Assembly (NCBI GenBank): GCA_024760905.1 | Contig: CM045731.1 | Span: forward strand, 57,245,125 to 57,309,124 | Length of the DNA stretch: 64,000 nucleotides | Reading direction: 5' to 3' | Source of the DNA: Plotosus lineatus | Taxonomy: Eukaryota; Chordata; Actinopteri; Siluriformes; Plotosidae | Part shown: positions 9,807 to 21,793 of the stretch, one piece after another | How the letters are laid out: each line of letters begins with the position of its first letter | How positions within the stretch are numbered: position 1 is the first letter of the stretch | The notes under the pieces: model-generated | Seen by the model: the letters and a program-made list of their open reading frames with translations, nothing else | Database searches by the model: none | Told to the model about the DNA's origin: nothing | Position numbers and translations under genes: made by a program

Positions 9807-11280
9807 TCATGCCTGATGGGAGTTCAACCTCTTGGCTGTATGAAGGGAAGATAAATTTTTATGGTCAGTCCAGACCACGAATGGGTGGGCTGCCCCTTCC
9901 AGCCAGTGCCACCACTCCTGGAGTGCCAAGACCATCGCCAACAGCTCACAGTTCCCAACATCATAATTCTGTTCCGCCGGGGACAAGCAAAGGGAGAAGA
10001 AGGTGCGTGGGTGTAGCTTCTGGTCTGTGGGAGACCATTGGGAGAGGACCACCCCCACCCCTGAGTCTGAGGCATCGATTCCACCACAAATTGCAGTGAG
10101 GGGTCCGGGTGGATCAGTATGGGCGCATTGACAAATTTTGCCTTCAGTCTGTCAAAGGCCGCCTGGGCACTTGGGGACTACTTGAACAGTATTTTGGGTG
10201 ATGTCAGCTGTGTCAGGGGGACTGCTAGGCGGCTGTAGTCTCACACAAACCATCGATAGAAGTTCACAAACCCCAGGACCCTCTGCAACTGTTTCCGCGT
10301 CACCGAAGTCAGTCACTCCGCCACTGCCTTCACCTTCGCCAGATCGAGTCTTATCTGACCCTTCTCCAAGATGAACCCCAGGAAAGAGACTGAGAGGACA
10401 TGAAACTCGCATTTCTCCGCTTTGACGAATAATCTGTTCTCTAGGAGCCTCTTCAACACCATTCTCATGTGACGGAGATGCTCATCATGGTCTTTAGAGA
10501 AAATCAGGATGTCGTCCAGGTACACGAATACGAAGTGGTTTAGCATTTCCCTAAGCACATCGTTAACCAGGGCTTGGAAAACCACCATGGCGTTGGTTAG
10601 ACCAAATGGCATGAACAAATATTCAAAGTGCCCCAGGGGCGTGTTGAAGGCCATCTTCCACTCATCCGCTCCTGAATCTGTGGTAGGCATTTCTCAGGTC
10701 CAGCTTAGAAAAGACAATTACATCGTGGAGAGGGGTGAAGGCCGAATCTATTAGAGGGGTACTTGTTCTTTATGGTGATGTGGTTCAGACCCGTGTAATC
10801 AATGCAAGGTCTCAGGGTTTTGTCTTTCTTTTCTACAAAGAAGAACCCAGTGCTTACCGGGGATGATGAGGGCTGAATGAGACCTTCAGTAAGCGACTCA
10901 TTTATATATACCTCTATGGCATCTTTCTCTGGATTTGCGAGGTTCTACAGTTGCTGAGAAGGGAGCTTGGAACCTGGGAGTAAGTCGATGGCGCAGTTGT
11001 ACGGTCGATGAGGAGGTAGTGAATGAGCACGGTCCTTTCTGAAGACCTCTTTCAGATCATGGTACTCTTTCGGCACACTGGCCAAGTCCAGATCCTTCAG
11101 GTCGACCGTGGTTTGTAAAGCTTGGGAGGGTACGGCCGCCAGTAAGCAGTGTTGTAGACAGTAGTCACTCCAGCTGCGTATGGTGAGGGTGTGCCAGTTG
11201 ATGTGGGGATTGTGGGTCTGCAGCCACGGCCACCTCAGCACCTGGGGAGAGATAGGGGCAGAGAGAACAAACAGCTCCAA
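9807..11280 (-). pseudogene. Gypsy reverse transcriptase and RNase H, decayed
   Basis: The minus strand around 11090-10950 carries the pre-RT linker ([31 protein letters not shown]). 10690-10313 is the RT core with [16 protein letters not shown] and the catalytic [10 protein letters not shown] box intact. 10058-9807 is RNase H with [12 protein letters not shown] and VVWTDHKNL. The segments between these blocks are in other frames or carry stops, for example near 10740 and 10300. The intact YLDD motif shows relatively recent decay. Confidence 0.88.
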
Positions 11281-11331
11281 ATACTCCTGGTGGTTCCCAG
11301 ACAGACTGAGTTTAACCAGCTTCGTCTTGAG

Positions 11332-11796
11332 TTAATTTATGGGTAGGTCCTGAAGCTCAACCATCCCCGGATCAATGAAGTTAGCGTCAGCGCCCAAGTC
11401 AATGACTACATTGACTGCATAGGTGTGTTGTGCGGAGTGCAGCGTACTCTGAACTTGCAGGCACTTCCCGGGTGTCTTGGAGGGTTCTCTAGCTGCTGCT
11501 CCACTCCTCACTGTCGGACCCTGTCGTGCGGGGAACTGGGCGAGGTAATGACCCTTTTCCACGCAGTAGATGCATAGCCTGTTGGTCGGTCACCAATGCC
11601 TCTCCTCTGCTGTCAGCCTGGTGCGGCTCAGCTGCATAGGCTCGTGGGATTCATCCTCTCTCAGAGGAGGGAATGGCAAGGAGGTTCGAGGTGAGGCCTC
11701 ATTGAGCGTCACGGAGGCACTCGAAGACTGGTAGATGAGACTGATCTGCTCCTCCTGGGGTTTATCCCTCTCTCTCAGCCAGTTGTCCAGCTTGGT
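11332..11796 (-). pseudogene. Gypsy gag zinc knuckle and protease, decayed
   Basis: The minus strand near 11600-11540 has CIYCVEKGHYLAQF, a CCHC nucleocapsid knuckle in which the fourth cysteine is replaced by phenylalanine. The protease active site, expected as D-S/T-G-A, reads VVIDLGADANFID near 11410, so the catalytic D-S-G has become D-L-G. Upstream gag (EEQISLIYQSSS) continues to 11796, where the element is cut by Rex3-like DNA. These lost residues would inactivate gag binding and processing. Confidence 0.75.
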
Positions 11797-12428
11797 TTGT
11801 CCGACTGAGAACCATGGAGTCGGACTTGGAGGTGCTGATTTTCATCCCGGTCGCCTCACACTTGACTGCGAATCACTCCCACGAGACCTGGACAACAACC
11901 TGGAGAAAAGGACAACATCATCCACAAAAAGCAGAGACGAGATCCGACGGCCACAAAACCAGAACCCCTGAACGCCTCGGCTGCACCTAGAAATTCTGTG
12001 CATAAAAATTATGAACACAATCGGTGACAAAGGACAGCCTTGGCGGACTCCAACCCTCACCGGAAACGAATTCGACCTGGTGTTACCAATACAGACCAAA
12101 CTCTAGCTTCGGAGATACAGTGATCGAATGGCCTGTAGTAATGGGTCAGGAACACCATACTCCCTGAGCATGCCCCACAAGATAGCCCAAGGGACACAGT
12201 CAAAAGCCTTCTCCAAATCCACATGTGGACAGATTGGGCAAACTACCATGCCCCCTCCAAGATCCTGTGGAGCATATAAAGTTGGTTAAGAGTGCTACGA
12301 CCAGAACGAAAACCGCATTGTTCCTCCTGAATCCAAGGTTCGACTATTGATCAGATCCTCCTCTCCAGTACTCCTGTATAGACCTTCCTGGGTAGGCCGA
12401 GGAGTGTGATTCCCCGATAATAGGACTA
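11797..12428 (-). mobile_element. Rex3-like LINE fragment
   Basis: The minus strand reads RVGVRQGCPLSPIVFIIFMH, VQGFWFCGRRISSLLFVDDV and VLFSRL (12060-11870), which is the palm of an RTE-type reverse transcriptase with LFVDDV as the catalytic box. Sequence around 12024 (cggtgacaaaggacagcctt) resembles the region I remember being used to recognise Rex3 in teleosts. Only this central segment is present. It joins the truncated Gypsy element directly at 11797 and stops near 12428. Much of its DNA also matches 1620-2220. Confidence 0.78.
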
Positions 12429-12544
12429 TTATTAAGCATACATTCTTATAATGAAAAGCAATGTTTCCATTTTAAAGTAATCAAATAACACAAAGATGTG
12501 ATGAATGCAATTATTATTTTATTTACTTTACGGGGTAACACTGT

Positions 12545-13236
12545 TGCATTTAATGATCATCAGCTCTTCAAACATTTTATCATTGAGGCAGCATCACGCT
12601 GGTCGGAATATCTTTCCACCAACACTAAATATCCTCTCAACAGGTGCAGAGGAAGCAGGTATGGCCAGATATCTGCATGCAAGTACACCAAGGTTTGGGA
12701 AGCGATTTTGGTTTTCTTTCCAGAACAACAAAGGGTTGGTACCCTCTGCCAAACGTGGGGCACTGAAGTAAACTGGGAGCTCATGCGAGGATGCATCAAT
12801 TGGCACAGAAGTTGTTTGGGTATCCATGTAGGAAAAGAGTCTGGGGTGTTTGTGTGGTTGGATATTTGGCAGAAGTGGCTTCTGGACGCATAAAATCAAC
12901 TTTTGCAGCGAGGAGGTTTCTGATTGTGTTCTGTTCTTCACCGTTACACCAGTCTAGCTTAAATCTTGGATCAAGAGTTGCAGCCATCTGGAAGCAGTCC
13001 ATATCTTCAAATGTTAAAAGTCGCCTCTCGAGTGCAGTTCGTAAGGTGGACAGAAACTTCTTGTTCCCAGTCATTTTGGCATCTTTAAAGGCATTTCTCA
13101 GTCCTCTCACACAAGGAATGACATAGCTTGAAGTTACAGCTTTCTCTGCCTGACAGCAGTCTGTGACCTCCTCAAAGGGTTCTAAAACCTCACAAAGTTC
13201 CTGAATGATTTTGAGTTCGTATGGTGATCGCTGAAT
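12545..13236 (-). pseudogene. hAT (Ac/ZBED1-like) transposase fragment
   Basis: The minus strand from 13236 carries a transposase segment: ELCEVLEPFEEVTDCCQAEK, SYVIPCVRGLRNAF, RRLLTFEDMDCFQMAATLDP and RFKLDW. After a frame change it has the hAT dimerisation signature LACRYLAIPASSAPVERIFS and VGGKIFRPA near 12650-12600. This is distinct from the ZBED5-like hAT copies in this window. The C-terminus is nearly complete and the N-terminal half is absent, cut at 13236 by a SINE and by Tc1-like debris beyond it. Confidence 0.85.
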
Positions 13237-13402
13237 TGGGCAGTGGTGGTCTAGTGGATAGGGCTCAGGATCGCTGATCCTAAGGTTAGGGGTTCGAGTC
13301 CCCATGGGGTTGTCACTGTCCCTCAGTGCAGCTAACTGGGTTATCAAAGGTGGGCCATGTCTCTCACTGTCTATGGTGTGAGGCATGTAAAAGAACCATT
13401 TT
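13236..13402 (+). repeat. SINE family A fragment (head and core)
   Basis: It starts gggcagtggtggtctagtgg, has the B box GGTTCGAGTCC, and ends at ggcatgtaaaagaaccattt. The tail is missing. It sits at the junction between the hAT fragment and the Tc1-like remnant. Confidence 0.85.
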
Positions 13403-13404
13403 AA

Positions 13405-13940
13405 CAAAAAATATAAAAAACGAGATGTTCAAAATTATTAGCCCCCTGCACAGGTCACCTGAGGAATTTTGGCCCATTCCTACTTTGCAAACTGTTCCAA
13501 CTGGCCCAAATGGCATGTTTTTTGTGCATGGATGTTCTTTTTCAGCACTTGACACAGGTTTTCTACGGGATTGAGATCTGGGGTCTGTGTAGGCCACTCT
13601 ATAACATTTGTCTTAGTATCCTTGAGGTATTACTCGACTACTTTAAATGTATACTTCAGGTCATAATCTTGCTGGAAGACCCAACGATGACCTCAGTATA
13701 AAGTATGAACAGACTTCTACATGTTTTCCTTCAGAATTCCAAGGTAGTCTTCTTTTTTCATGGTGCCATGCACCTAACTCAGTGGGACAATAAACTAGCC
13801 TAATGAAACTTGTTGGACAATGTCTTTATAGTGCATTTGTTTCTAGAATAACAAACATTTGTAGTCAATGGTCATTTTCATGGAGAAATCAAGAATTATG
13901 TTCAATTTCAAGGGGGGGGGGGGATAATTTTTGAGTTCAA
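13405..13940 (-). pseudogene. Tc1-like transposase C-terminal remnant (second Tc1 family)
   Basis: The minus strand from about 13690 reads a VFQQDYD block (second catalytic aspartate) and, 30 residues on, IEWPTQTPDLNPVENL, the conserved Tc1 DPNP-like motif with the third acidic residue in NPVEN. The continuation LGQLEQFAKVGMGQNSSGDL and a terminal ccccctg-type sequence follow toward 13440. A stop interrupts the helix between the motifs. DNA from 13700 to 13940 fits the middle of the same element without an open frame. Its sequence differs from the 4536, 16910 and 41661 copies. Confidence 0.7.
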
Positions 13941-14086
13941 CTGTAATTCCATATATAGGGCCTATATGTATAGTGCCATTTGTTGATCATACTCATTTAA
14001 ACTTCTTTCCCCCATTCTCCTGAGTGCATTCTGCTCACATAACTTTTTTGTATATAGGCTGCACATAATGGTTGCCATAATTAGCC

Positions 14087-14112
14087 ATACATACATACAT
14101 ACATACATACAT
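14087..14112. repeat. ATAC microsatellite
   Basis: Six to seven tandem catacata-type units. The surrounding 13941-14190 stretch shows no recognised gene. Confidence 0.85.
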
Positions 14113-14207
14113 TAAAAATTACAAATCTGTTATTTTACCTGGAGGTGTAATTTGAAATTTGAGGTTGCCTTTATGGAACCGCATACCGGAGTACCGCATA
14201 CCGGAGT

Positions 14208-16277
14208 GGAAGCTGAAAAAGGAAGAGTGTCGTGTTGTCTTCAAGGAGGAGTTGAAACAGGCTTTGGGTGGCCAGGAAGTGCTTCCAAATGACTGGACAA
14301 CCACAGCAAATGTGATCAGGGACACAGGTAGGAGAGTACTTGGTGTGTCCTCTGGAAGGAAAGTAGATAAGGAGACTTGGTGGTGGAATGAGGAAGTGCA
14401 GGAGTGTGTACAAAGGAAGAGGTTAGCCAAGAAGAAGTGGGACATTGAGAGGACCGAAGAGAGTAAACAGGAGTACAGGGAGACACAGCGTAAGGCGAAA
14501 GTAGCAGTGGCTAAGGCCAAACAGAGGGCATATGATGACTTGTATGATAGGTTGGATAGTAAAGAGGGAGAAAATGATCTATACAGGTTGGCACAGCAGA
14601 GAAATAGAGATGGAAAGGACGTGCAGCAAGTTAGATTGATAAAGGACAGAGAGGGAACTCTATTGACTGATGACAGAAGTGTGCTGGGAAGATGGAAAGA
14701 GTACTTTGAACAGCTGATGAATGAGGAAAATGAGAGAGAAAGAAGAGTAGAAGAGGTAACCATTGAGGGCAGGATGTAGCAAAGATCAGTAAGGGTGAAG
14801 TGAGAAGGGCATTGAAGAGGATGAAGAATGGAAAGGCAGTTGGTCCTGATGATATACCTGTGGAGGTATGGAAGTGTCTAGGAGAGGTAGCAGTAGATTT
14901 TCTGACAAGAACATTCAACACGGTACTAGAGAGTGAGCAGATGCCGGAGGAGTGGAGGAGAAGTGTGCTGGTGCCCATTTTTAAGAACAAGGGAGACGTG
15001 CAGAGTTGCAGCAACTACAGAGGGATAAAGTTGATGAGCCATACGATGAAGTTATGGGAAAGAATAGTGGAAGCTAGACTAAGGGCAGAGGTCAGCATTT
15101 GTGAACAACAGTTTGGTTTCATGCCAAGAAAGAGCACCACAGATGCAGTGTTTGCCTTGAGGATGTTAATAGAGAAGTACAGAGAAGGTCAGAGGATGCT
15201 ACTTTGTGCCTTTGTGGATCTGGAAAAAGCATATGACAGGGTGCCAAGAGAAGAACTGTGGTATTGCATGAGGAAGTCTGGAGTGGCAGAGAAGTATGTT
15301 AGAGTGGTGCAGGACATGTATGAGAGATGTAAGACAGTGGTGAGGTGTGCTGTCGGTGTGACCGACGAATTCAAGGTGGAGGTGGGACTGCATCAAGGGT
15401 CAGCTCTGAGCCCCTTCTTGTTTGCTATGGTGATGGACAGGCTGACAGACGAGGTGAGACAAGAATCTCCATGGACTATGATGTTTGCAGATGACATCGT
15501 GATCTGTAGTGAGAGCAGAGAACAAGTGCAGGAAAATCTCGAGAGGTGGAGGTATGCCCTGGAAAGGAGAGGAATGAAGGTTAGCCTCAGAAAATCAGAA
15601 TACATGTGTGTGAATGAGAAGGACCCAGGAGGAACGGTGATGTTACAGGGAGCAGAGATAACTTGAAGGTGGAGGATTTTAAGTACTTGGGCTCAACAAT
15701 CCAGAGCAATGGAGAGTGTGGAAAAGAGGTGAAGAAGCGTGTGCAGGCAGGCTGGAATGGTTGGAGAAAAGTATCCGGTGTGATGTGCGATAGGAGAGTG
15801 TCAGCAAGAATGAAGGGAAAAGTGTACAAGATGGTGGTGAGGCCAGCGATGTTGTATGGCTTAGAAACAGTGGCGCTGAGGAAAAGGCAGGAGGCAGAGC
15901 TGGAGGTAGCGGAGATGAAAATGTTGAGGTTCTCCTGGGAGTAACGAGGATGGATAGGATCAGAAATGAGTATATCAGAGGGACAGCCCACGTAAGATGT
16001 TTTGGAGACAAAGTCAGAGAGGCTAGATTGAGATGGTTTGGACATGTACAGAGGAGGGATAATGAGTATATTGGCAGTAGGATGCTGAGGTTGGAACTAC
16101 CAGGCAGAAGGCCTAGAGGAAGACCGAAGAAGAGATTTATGGATGTGGTGAAGGAAGACATGAAGGTTGTTGGAGTCAGAAAAGAAGATGCGGAGGACAG
16201 GGTGAGGTGGAGGCGGATGATTTGCTGTGGCGACCCCTGAAGGGAGCAGCCGAAAGTAAAAGAAGAAGAAGAAGAAG
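14208..16277 (+). mobile_element. RTE-type LINE, 5'-truncated copy (RT well preserved)
   Basis: This copy starts inside the linker after the endonuclease and runs to the characteristic 3' end, gacccctgaagggagcagcc, followed by an (AGA)n tail. A short duplication, ataccggagt, brackets it (14198-14207 and 16278-16287), so truncation happened at insertion. Its frames cover the linker (14208-14779), the RT core (14800-15666) with EKAYDRVPREELW and MMFADDIVICS, and the C-terminal part (15663-16240) with MLYGLETVALRKRQ, RLRWFGHVQRRD and RPRGRPKKRFMDVV. Breaks at about 14780, 15665 and 15945 separate the frames. The domain set (apurinic-type endonuclease in longer copies, RT, no RNase H) and short tail fit the RTE group. 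Confidence 0.92.
14800..15666 (+). pseudogene. RTE LINE reverse transcriptase core
   Basis: An open run of 288 residues covers the RT fingers and palm: GKAVGPDDIPVEVWKCLGEV, VLVPIFKNKGDVQSCSNYRG (the NYRGI motif follows), FGFMPRKSTTDAVFALRML, FVDLEKAYDRVP with the first catalytic aspartate, GLHQGSALSPFLFAMVMD, and MMFADDIVI with the catalytic pair. All key RT residues are visible. It lacks its own endonuclease and the frame breaks on both sides, so it is a fragment of a roughly 1000-residue polyprotein. Confidence 0.9.
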
Positions 16278-16287
16278 ATACCGGAGT

Positions 16288-16905
16288 ATTACAGTGATTG
16301 CAGATTGCTTTGTGGTTTCCATTTGTTGTGGGAATTGGCCCACCAAAATGAATGAGCACAGCTGTCCTTTTAGTTGTGTCATCATTTTGCATATTGCTGT
16401 ACCTGTAATAAGAAAACTCAAAAATACAAGCCAGCTACTGTAACAGTCTACCCTAAACAAAATGTCCAAAATGTTTGGACAACAACTTTGAAGACTATGA
16501 TAAAGTAAAGCATTCTGGGAAATGAAGTATTGTTTTTTTTTTTCTTCTATTTTTACACCATTTAAATGTTTACAATTTTAAGGATCAGTTTAATGAATAT
16601 GTATATATTTGTAGTGACAAATTGTGGTACAAATGGGCCTATTTTCCGTTAACAAATATAAAAATTGTGCTATGAACATAAGGTATGGCCCTATATTAAT
16701 ACACTGTATGAATTAAATACATTTTACAATCATATAAGTCTCTACAGAATAATTGTTAACTGTACTTTCATTAACATGAATTTCTCTGAATTTCATGGAT
16801 TGCAATTCTACTTCCTGCAATTCGAATTTGAATTGCAATTCTATTTCCTGTTTTGAATTTCAACTCAAATTCATATTGAATTTGGGGGTCATTCTCAATT
16901 CAATT
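16288..16905. other. Unassigned AT-rich sequence
   Basis: This continues the pre-insertion locus of the LINE ending at 16277. No gene is recognised. A minus-strand frame (about 16469-16290, including KMMTQLKGQLCSFILVGQF) appears to continue past the LINE into 14190-14120, so it may be an older transposon piece split by the LINE. I cannot name it. Confidence 0.35.
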
Positions 16906-16909
16906 CTGA

Positions 16910-18009
16910 ATTTTTCCCAAGTCTGTTATCCATAAATGGAGAAGGCGTGGCACAGTGGCTACCCTTCCCAGGAGTGGTTGACCTACTAAAATGGTTGTGT
17001 GGTTGACCAGACTAACCGGAGAAGTCACAAAGGATCCGAAACAACTTCTTAACAACTGCAAACCTCACTTGATCATGTCAATGTTCATGAGTCCACCATC
17101 AGAAAGACACAATGTAAAAATGGCATCCATGGAAGAGTTTCGAGGTGAAAGCCACTGTTGACAAAAAAGAATATCAAGGCATGAATTACTTTTGCCAAGA
17201 ATCATCTTTAGAATCCCCAAAAACTTTGGGAAAATGTCCTGTGGACTGATGAAACTAAAGTTGAACATTTTGGGAGCAATGCATCCCGTTACATCTGGGG
17301 CAAAAGCAACACCGTGTTTGATAAAAAGAATATTGTGCTAACAGTGAAACATGGTGGTGAAAGTGTGATGATCTGGGCCTGCTTTGCTGCTTCAGGACCT
17401 GGACAACTTGTCATGATTGATGGAACCATGAATTCTGCTTGCTACCAAGAAATCCTGGCAAAGAATATTTGCCCATCAATTCGAGACCTCAAGCTAAAGC
17501 GCCCCTGGGTTTTGCAGCAAGAGAATGATTGCAGCAGTGTCCACTTCTGAAATGAAAAAAGAGCAAAATAAGGGCTTTGGAGTGGCATCGTCAAAGTCCC
17601 GACCTGAACCCTATTGAGATGCTGTGGCATGACCATAAAAAGGCTGTTCATGCCCGAAAACCATCCAATCTGGTTGATCTTAAACAATTATGCAGTGAAG
17701 AGTAGACCAAAATCCCATCACAGCGATGTGAAAGACTCATCACCTCTTATCGCAAACGCTTGACTGCAGTTATTGGTGCAAAAGGTGGTTCAACCAGCTA
17801 TTAGGCTTAGGGGGCAATTACTTATTCACATAGGCCCTTGTAGTTTCAGATGTTTTTTTTCAACTTAATAAATGCAATTGGCACGGAAAAAACTTGTGTT
17901 TTATTTTTGTATAATATTGAGGTTTACTTGATCTGAAATGGATGTCAGTGACAAATGTGCAAAAAATTTCAGAAATTGGTCAAGGGGCAAAAACTTTTGG
18001 ACAGCACTG
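16910..18009 (+). mobile_element. Tc1-like transposon, 5'-truncated second copy
   Basis: It ends caaaaacttttggacagcactg before TA at 18010-18011, with the same right flank (ttggtataaggaattctaaa) as the copies ending at 6239 and 43286. It begins inside the transposase DNA-binding region (gttatccataaatggagaag). Transposase blocks on the plus strand include WTDETKVEHFG (about 17240), VMIWACFAASGPGQLVMIDG (17350-17425) and SIRDLKLKRPWVLQQ (17480-17520). The gene is broken by stops and small deletions around 16990-17100 and 17550. Confidence 0.88.
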
Positions 18010-18193
18010 TATTGGTATAAGGAATTCTAAAGAAGACTTACATTTTCAGTTTTCACAAATGCAGAAAAATTATTTAATTATTAAAACGCTCCTAGATTTA
18101 GTGCACCTTAAAAATACAACAAAGTAAGCACATATTCAGAGAAACTAAAAAATGTGCGGTAAGAAATAGAAAAAGGTAGATTTCATAAGACAT

Positions 18194-18194
<1 letters not shown>

Positions 18195-18268
<74 letters not shown>
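18195..18268. repeat. CT then CA microsatellite
   Basis: About 20 CT units followed by about 14 CA units, in the position equivalent to 6430-6516. Confidence 0.9.
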
Positions 18269-18271
<3 letters not shown>

Positions 18272-18354
18272 TCAGATTTGAGGTGTTTCTAGTGACTGTA
18301 CTGTGGAGATTTTTACTCATCCATTTACTCATTTGCGCACCTCATCCCAATGGA

Positions 18355-21300
18355 GCTTCTTCTTCTTTTCCTTTGGGCTTTTCCCTTCAGGGGTCACCAC
18401 AGCAAACCATCCGACTCCATCTCACCCTATGCGCTGCATCTTCTACTCTTACTCGAACTACCTTCATGTTCTCCTTCATCACATCCATAAATCTTCTCTT
18501 TGGTCTTCCTCTCGGCCTTTTGCCTGGTAGTTTCTACCTCAGCATCCTAATACCAATATACTCACTATCCCTCCTCTGTACATGTCCAGACCATCTCAAT
18601 CTAGCCTCTCTGACTTTGTCTACAAAACCTCTAACATGTGCTGTCCCTCTGATGTAATCATTCCTGATCCTATCCAACCTTGTTACTCCCAAAGAGAACC
18701 TGAACATTTTCATCTCCGATACTTCCAGCTCAGCCTCCTGTCTTTTCCCCAGAGCCACTGTTTCTAAACCATACAATATCGCTGGCCTCATCACCGTCTT
18801 GTACACTTTTCCTTTCATTCTTGCCGATACCTTCCTATCACACATCACACCGGACACGTTTCTCCAACCATTCCAACCAGCCTGCACACGCTTCTTCACC
18901 TCTTTTACACACTCTCCATTGCTCTGGATTGTTGAGACTATGTTCTTAAAATCCTCCACCTTCTTTATCTCTGCTCCCTATAAACCTCACCGTTCCTCTT
19001 GGGTCCTTGTGGGTTTTACTGAGGCTAACCTTTCCAGAGCATACCTCCACCTCTCTAGATTTTCCTTCACTTGTTCTCTGCTCTCACTACAGATCACAAT
19101 GTCATCTGCAAACATCATAGTCCATTGAGATTCTTGTCTAACCTCGTTTGTCAGCCTGCCCATCACCATAGCAAACAAGAAGGGACTCAGAGCTGACCCT
19201 TGATGCAGTTCCACGTCCACCTTGAACTCTTCTGTCACATCGACAGCACACCTCACCACTGTCTTACATCTCTCATACATGTCCTGCACCACTCTAACAT
19301 ACTTCTCTGCCACTCCAGACGTCCTCATGCATACCACAGTTCCTATCTTGGCACCCTGTCATATGCTTTCACCAGATCCACAAAAGCACAATGCAGCTCC
19401 TTCTGACCTTCTCTGTACTTCTCTATTAACATCGTCAAGGCAAACACTGCACCTGTGGTGCTCTTTCTTGGCATGAAACCAAACTGTTGTTCACAAATGC
19501 TGACCTCTGCCCTTAGTCTAGCTTCCACTATTCTTTCCCATAACTTCATTGTGTGGCTCATCAACTTTATCCTCTCATTGCCACAACTCTGCACATCTCG
19601 ATTGTTCTTAAAAATAGGCACAAGCACACTTTTCCTCCATTCCTCTGGCATCCTCTCACTCTCTAAAACCTTGTTGAATGTTCCTGTCAGAAAATCTACT
19701 GCTACCTCTCATAGACACTTCCATACCTCCACAGGTATGTCATCAGGACCAACTGCCTTTCCACTCGTCATCCTCTTCAATGCCCTCCTCACTTCTCCTT
19801 TACTAATCTTTGCTACTTCCTGGTCCTCAACAGTCACCTCTTCTACTCATTTTCTCTCACATTTTCCCTCATTCATCAGCTCTTCAAAGTACTCTTTACA
19901 TCTTCCCACCACACTTCTGTCATCTGTCAATGCATCTCCCACCCTGTCCTTATTCACTCTAACTTGCTGCACGTCCTTCCCATCTCTATTTCTCTGCTGT
20001 GCCAACCTGTATAAATCATTTTCTCCCTCCTTACTGTCCAACCGAGCATACAAGTCATCATATGTCCTCCTTTTGGCTTTTGACACCGCTACTTTCGCCT
20101 TACGCTGTGTCGCCCTGTAGTACTGTTTACTCTCTTTGGTCCTCTCTGTGTCCCATTTTTTCTTAGCTAACCTCTTCTTTTGTACACACTCCTGCACTTC
20201 CTCATTCCACCAACAAGTCTCCTTATCTCCTCTCCTTCCAGAGGACACACCGAGTACTCTCCTACCTGCCTCCCTGATCACATTCGCTGTAGTTGTCCAG
20301 TCATCTGGAAGCACTTCCTGACCACCCAAAACCTGTTTCAACTCCTCCTTGAAGACAACCCGACACTCTTCCTTTTTCAGCTTCCAACACTTTGTCTTCT
20401 GCTCTGCCTTTGCCTTCTTCACCTTTCTTACCATCAGCATCATCTTGCACACCACCATCCTATGCTGTTTGGCAACACTCTCACCCACTAATACTTTGCA
20501 GTCACTGACTTCCTACAAGTTACATCGCCTGCACAAGATGTAGTCTACCTGTGTGCTCCTACATCCGCTTTCATAAGTCACCCTATGCGCCTGTCTCTTC
20601 TGGAAGAAAGTATTCACCACAGACATTTCCATTTTTTTTGCAAAATCTATCAACATCTGTCCTTCTGTGTTGCTGTCCTGGATACCAAGCCTGCTCATCA
20701 CTTCCTCGTCCTCTCTGTTGCCTGCACCAACATGTCCATTGAAGTCTGCACCAATGACCACTCTTTCACCTCTGGGGGTGAAACCTTTGCATCACTTCTT
20801 CTAACTCACTCCCGAATCTCTCCTCTTTTTGCTCACATCCTGCCTGTGGGGCATAAACACAACTAACAACATTGACCATCACGCCTTCAATTTCTAACTT
20901 GAGACTCATCACTCTGTCTGACACTCTTTTCACTTCAAGAACATTCCTGACAAACCCCTCCTTCAAGATGACTCCTACTCCATTTCTCTTCCCATCCACA
21001 CCATGAAAAAACAGCTTAAACCCTGCTCCTGAGCTTCTAGCCTTGCTACCTTTCCACCTGGTCTCCTGAACACACAGTATGTCCACCTGCCTCCTCTGCA
21101 TCATGTCAGTCAGCTCTCTACCTTTTCCTGTCATAGTTACAACATTCAGAGTCCCTATTCTCAGTCCTAGACTCATGCTTTTCCTCTTCTCTCTCTGCCT
21201 ACGGACACGCCTCCTGCCTCTCCTTCTTTGACCTCTCCTTCTTTGACCAACAGTAGTCCAATTTCCACCAGCACCCTGTTGGTTAATAGCACTGATGGCG

Positions 21301-21478
21301 GTCGTTGTTAACCCGGGCCTTGACTGATCCGGTATGAAATTTTTCTTTACGTTTTGCATTTTGTATTCTTGCAAAAGTTTTACACCGGATGCCCTTCCTG
21401 TCACAACCCTCTGCATTTATCCGGGCTTGGGAACGGCACGAGGATGGGCACTTGTTTGTGCCCCATCACGGCTGCATT
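18355..21478 (-). mobile_element. RTE-type LINE, near full length, minus strand
   Basis: A perfect 16-base duplication, acctcatcccaatgga, lies at 18339-18354 and 21479-21494, so both ends are certain and the element is about 3.12 kb. On the minus strand the 5' leader (aatgcagccgtgatggggca) is followed by an endonuclease with VDILCVQETRWKGSKARSSG and ADFNGHVGAGNR (21110-20740). Then come the linker (20400-19850) and RT with FGFMPRKSTTGAVF, VDLVKAYDRVPR and MMFADDIVICS (19650-19090). The C-terminal part has LRWSGHVQRRDSEYIG (18640). Several frameshifts and stops are spread along it (near 20760, 19850, 19350 and 18540). The 3' end is cccaaaggaaaagaagaaga. It interrupts the duplicated block shared with 6530-6690. 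Confidence 0.93.
20766..21416 (-). pseudogene. RTE LINE endonuclease N-terminal region
   Basis: An open run of 216 residues holds an Arg-rich N-terminal stretch (RRRGQRRRGRRRVRRQREKR) and then the apurinic/apyrimidinic-type endonuclease start: LRIGTLNVVTM, CVQETRWKGSKARS (metal-binding glutamate), FFHGVDGKRNGVGVILKEGF and MSLKLEIEGVMVNVVSCVYA. The catalytic continuation (GADFNGHVG, then a SGCRSTQVDYIL-type block) is in the next frame at 20761-20513. The basic stretch probably binds nucleic acid. Confidence 0.85.
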
Positions 21479-21793
21479 ACCTCATCCCAATGGACCTATA
21501 ATACAATAATAGGCACCGCAGGCCTGACAGCATCGCACATTGCATCACTTTCCTGACCTTGTTATGGACAGTACCAAGATTCAGAATTAATTAAAACTTG
21601 TTAAACTTATTAAAACTTTTTTCACTATACCGTTTATTCAATCATCAATTTTCCAAACTTGATGATCCTAATTAGGATCACTGGGAGGCTGACATTATAA
21701 ACATATAACTAATTACTTTAAGAATGATTAAATAAGAAAATAGCTTTAATAGTTTAATAAGCTGTTATTATAACATATAGCTAATAATTAGGG

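Larger units (their letters stand above)
8655..11796 (-). mobile_element. Ty3/Gypsy chromodomain retrotransposon, minus strand, truncated
   Basis: On the minus strand the order is gag end (11796-11560), protease (about 11560-11332), reverse transcriptase (11280-10313), RNase H (10058-9807), integrase (9650-9190), chromodomain (8860-8720) and a 3' polypurine-like run (the complement of aaccccccccccaagggg near 8690). It ends in about 38 bases of LTR (ttaacgccgccagctagcac) at 8655-8693. That LTR text matches the LTRs of the short element at 37069-38285, so both belong to one family. The 5' LTR and most of gag are lost where Rex3-like sequence starts at 11797. Order and chromodomain place it among vertebrate chromoviruses. 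Confidence 0.9.

Noticed and set aside
18283..20866. Ser/Leu/Phe-rich plus-strand frames
   Set aside because: They are antisense shadows of the minus-strand RTE LINE. The same peptides recur opposite every copy of that LINE.
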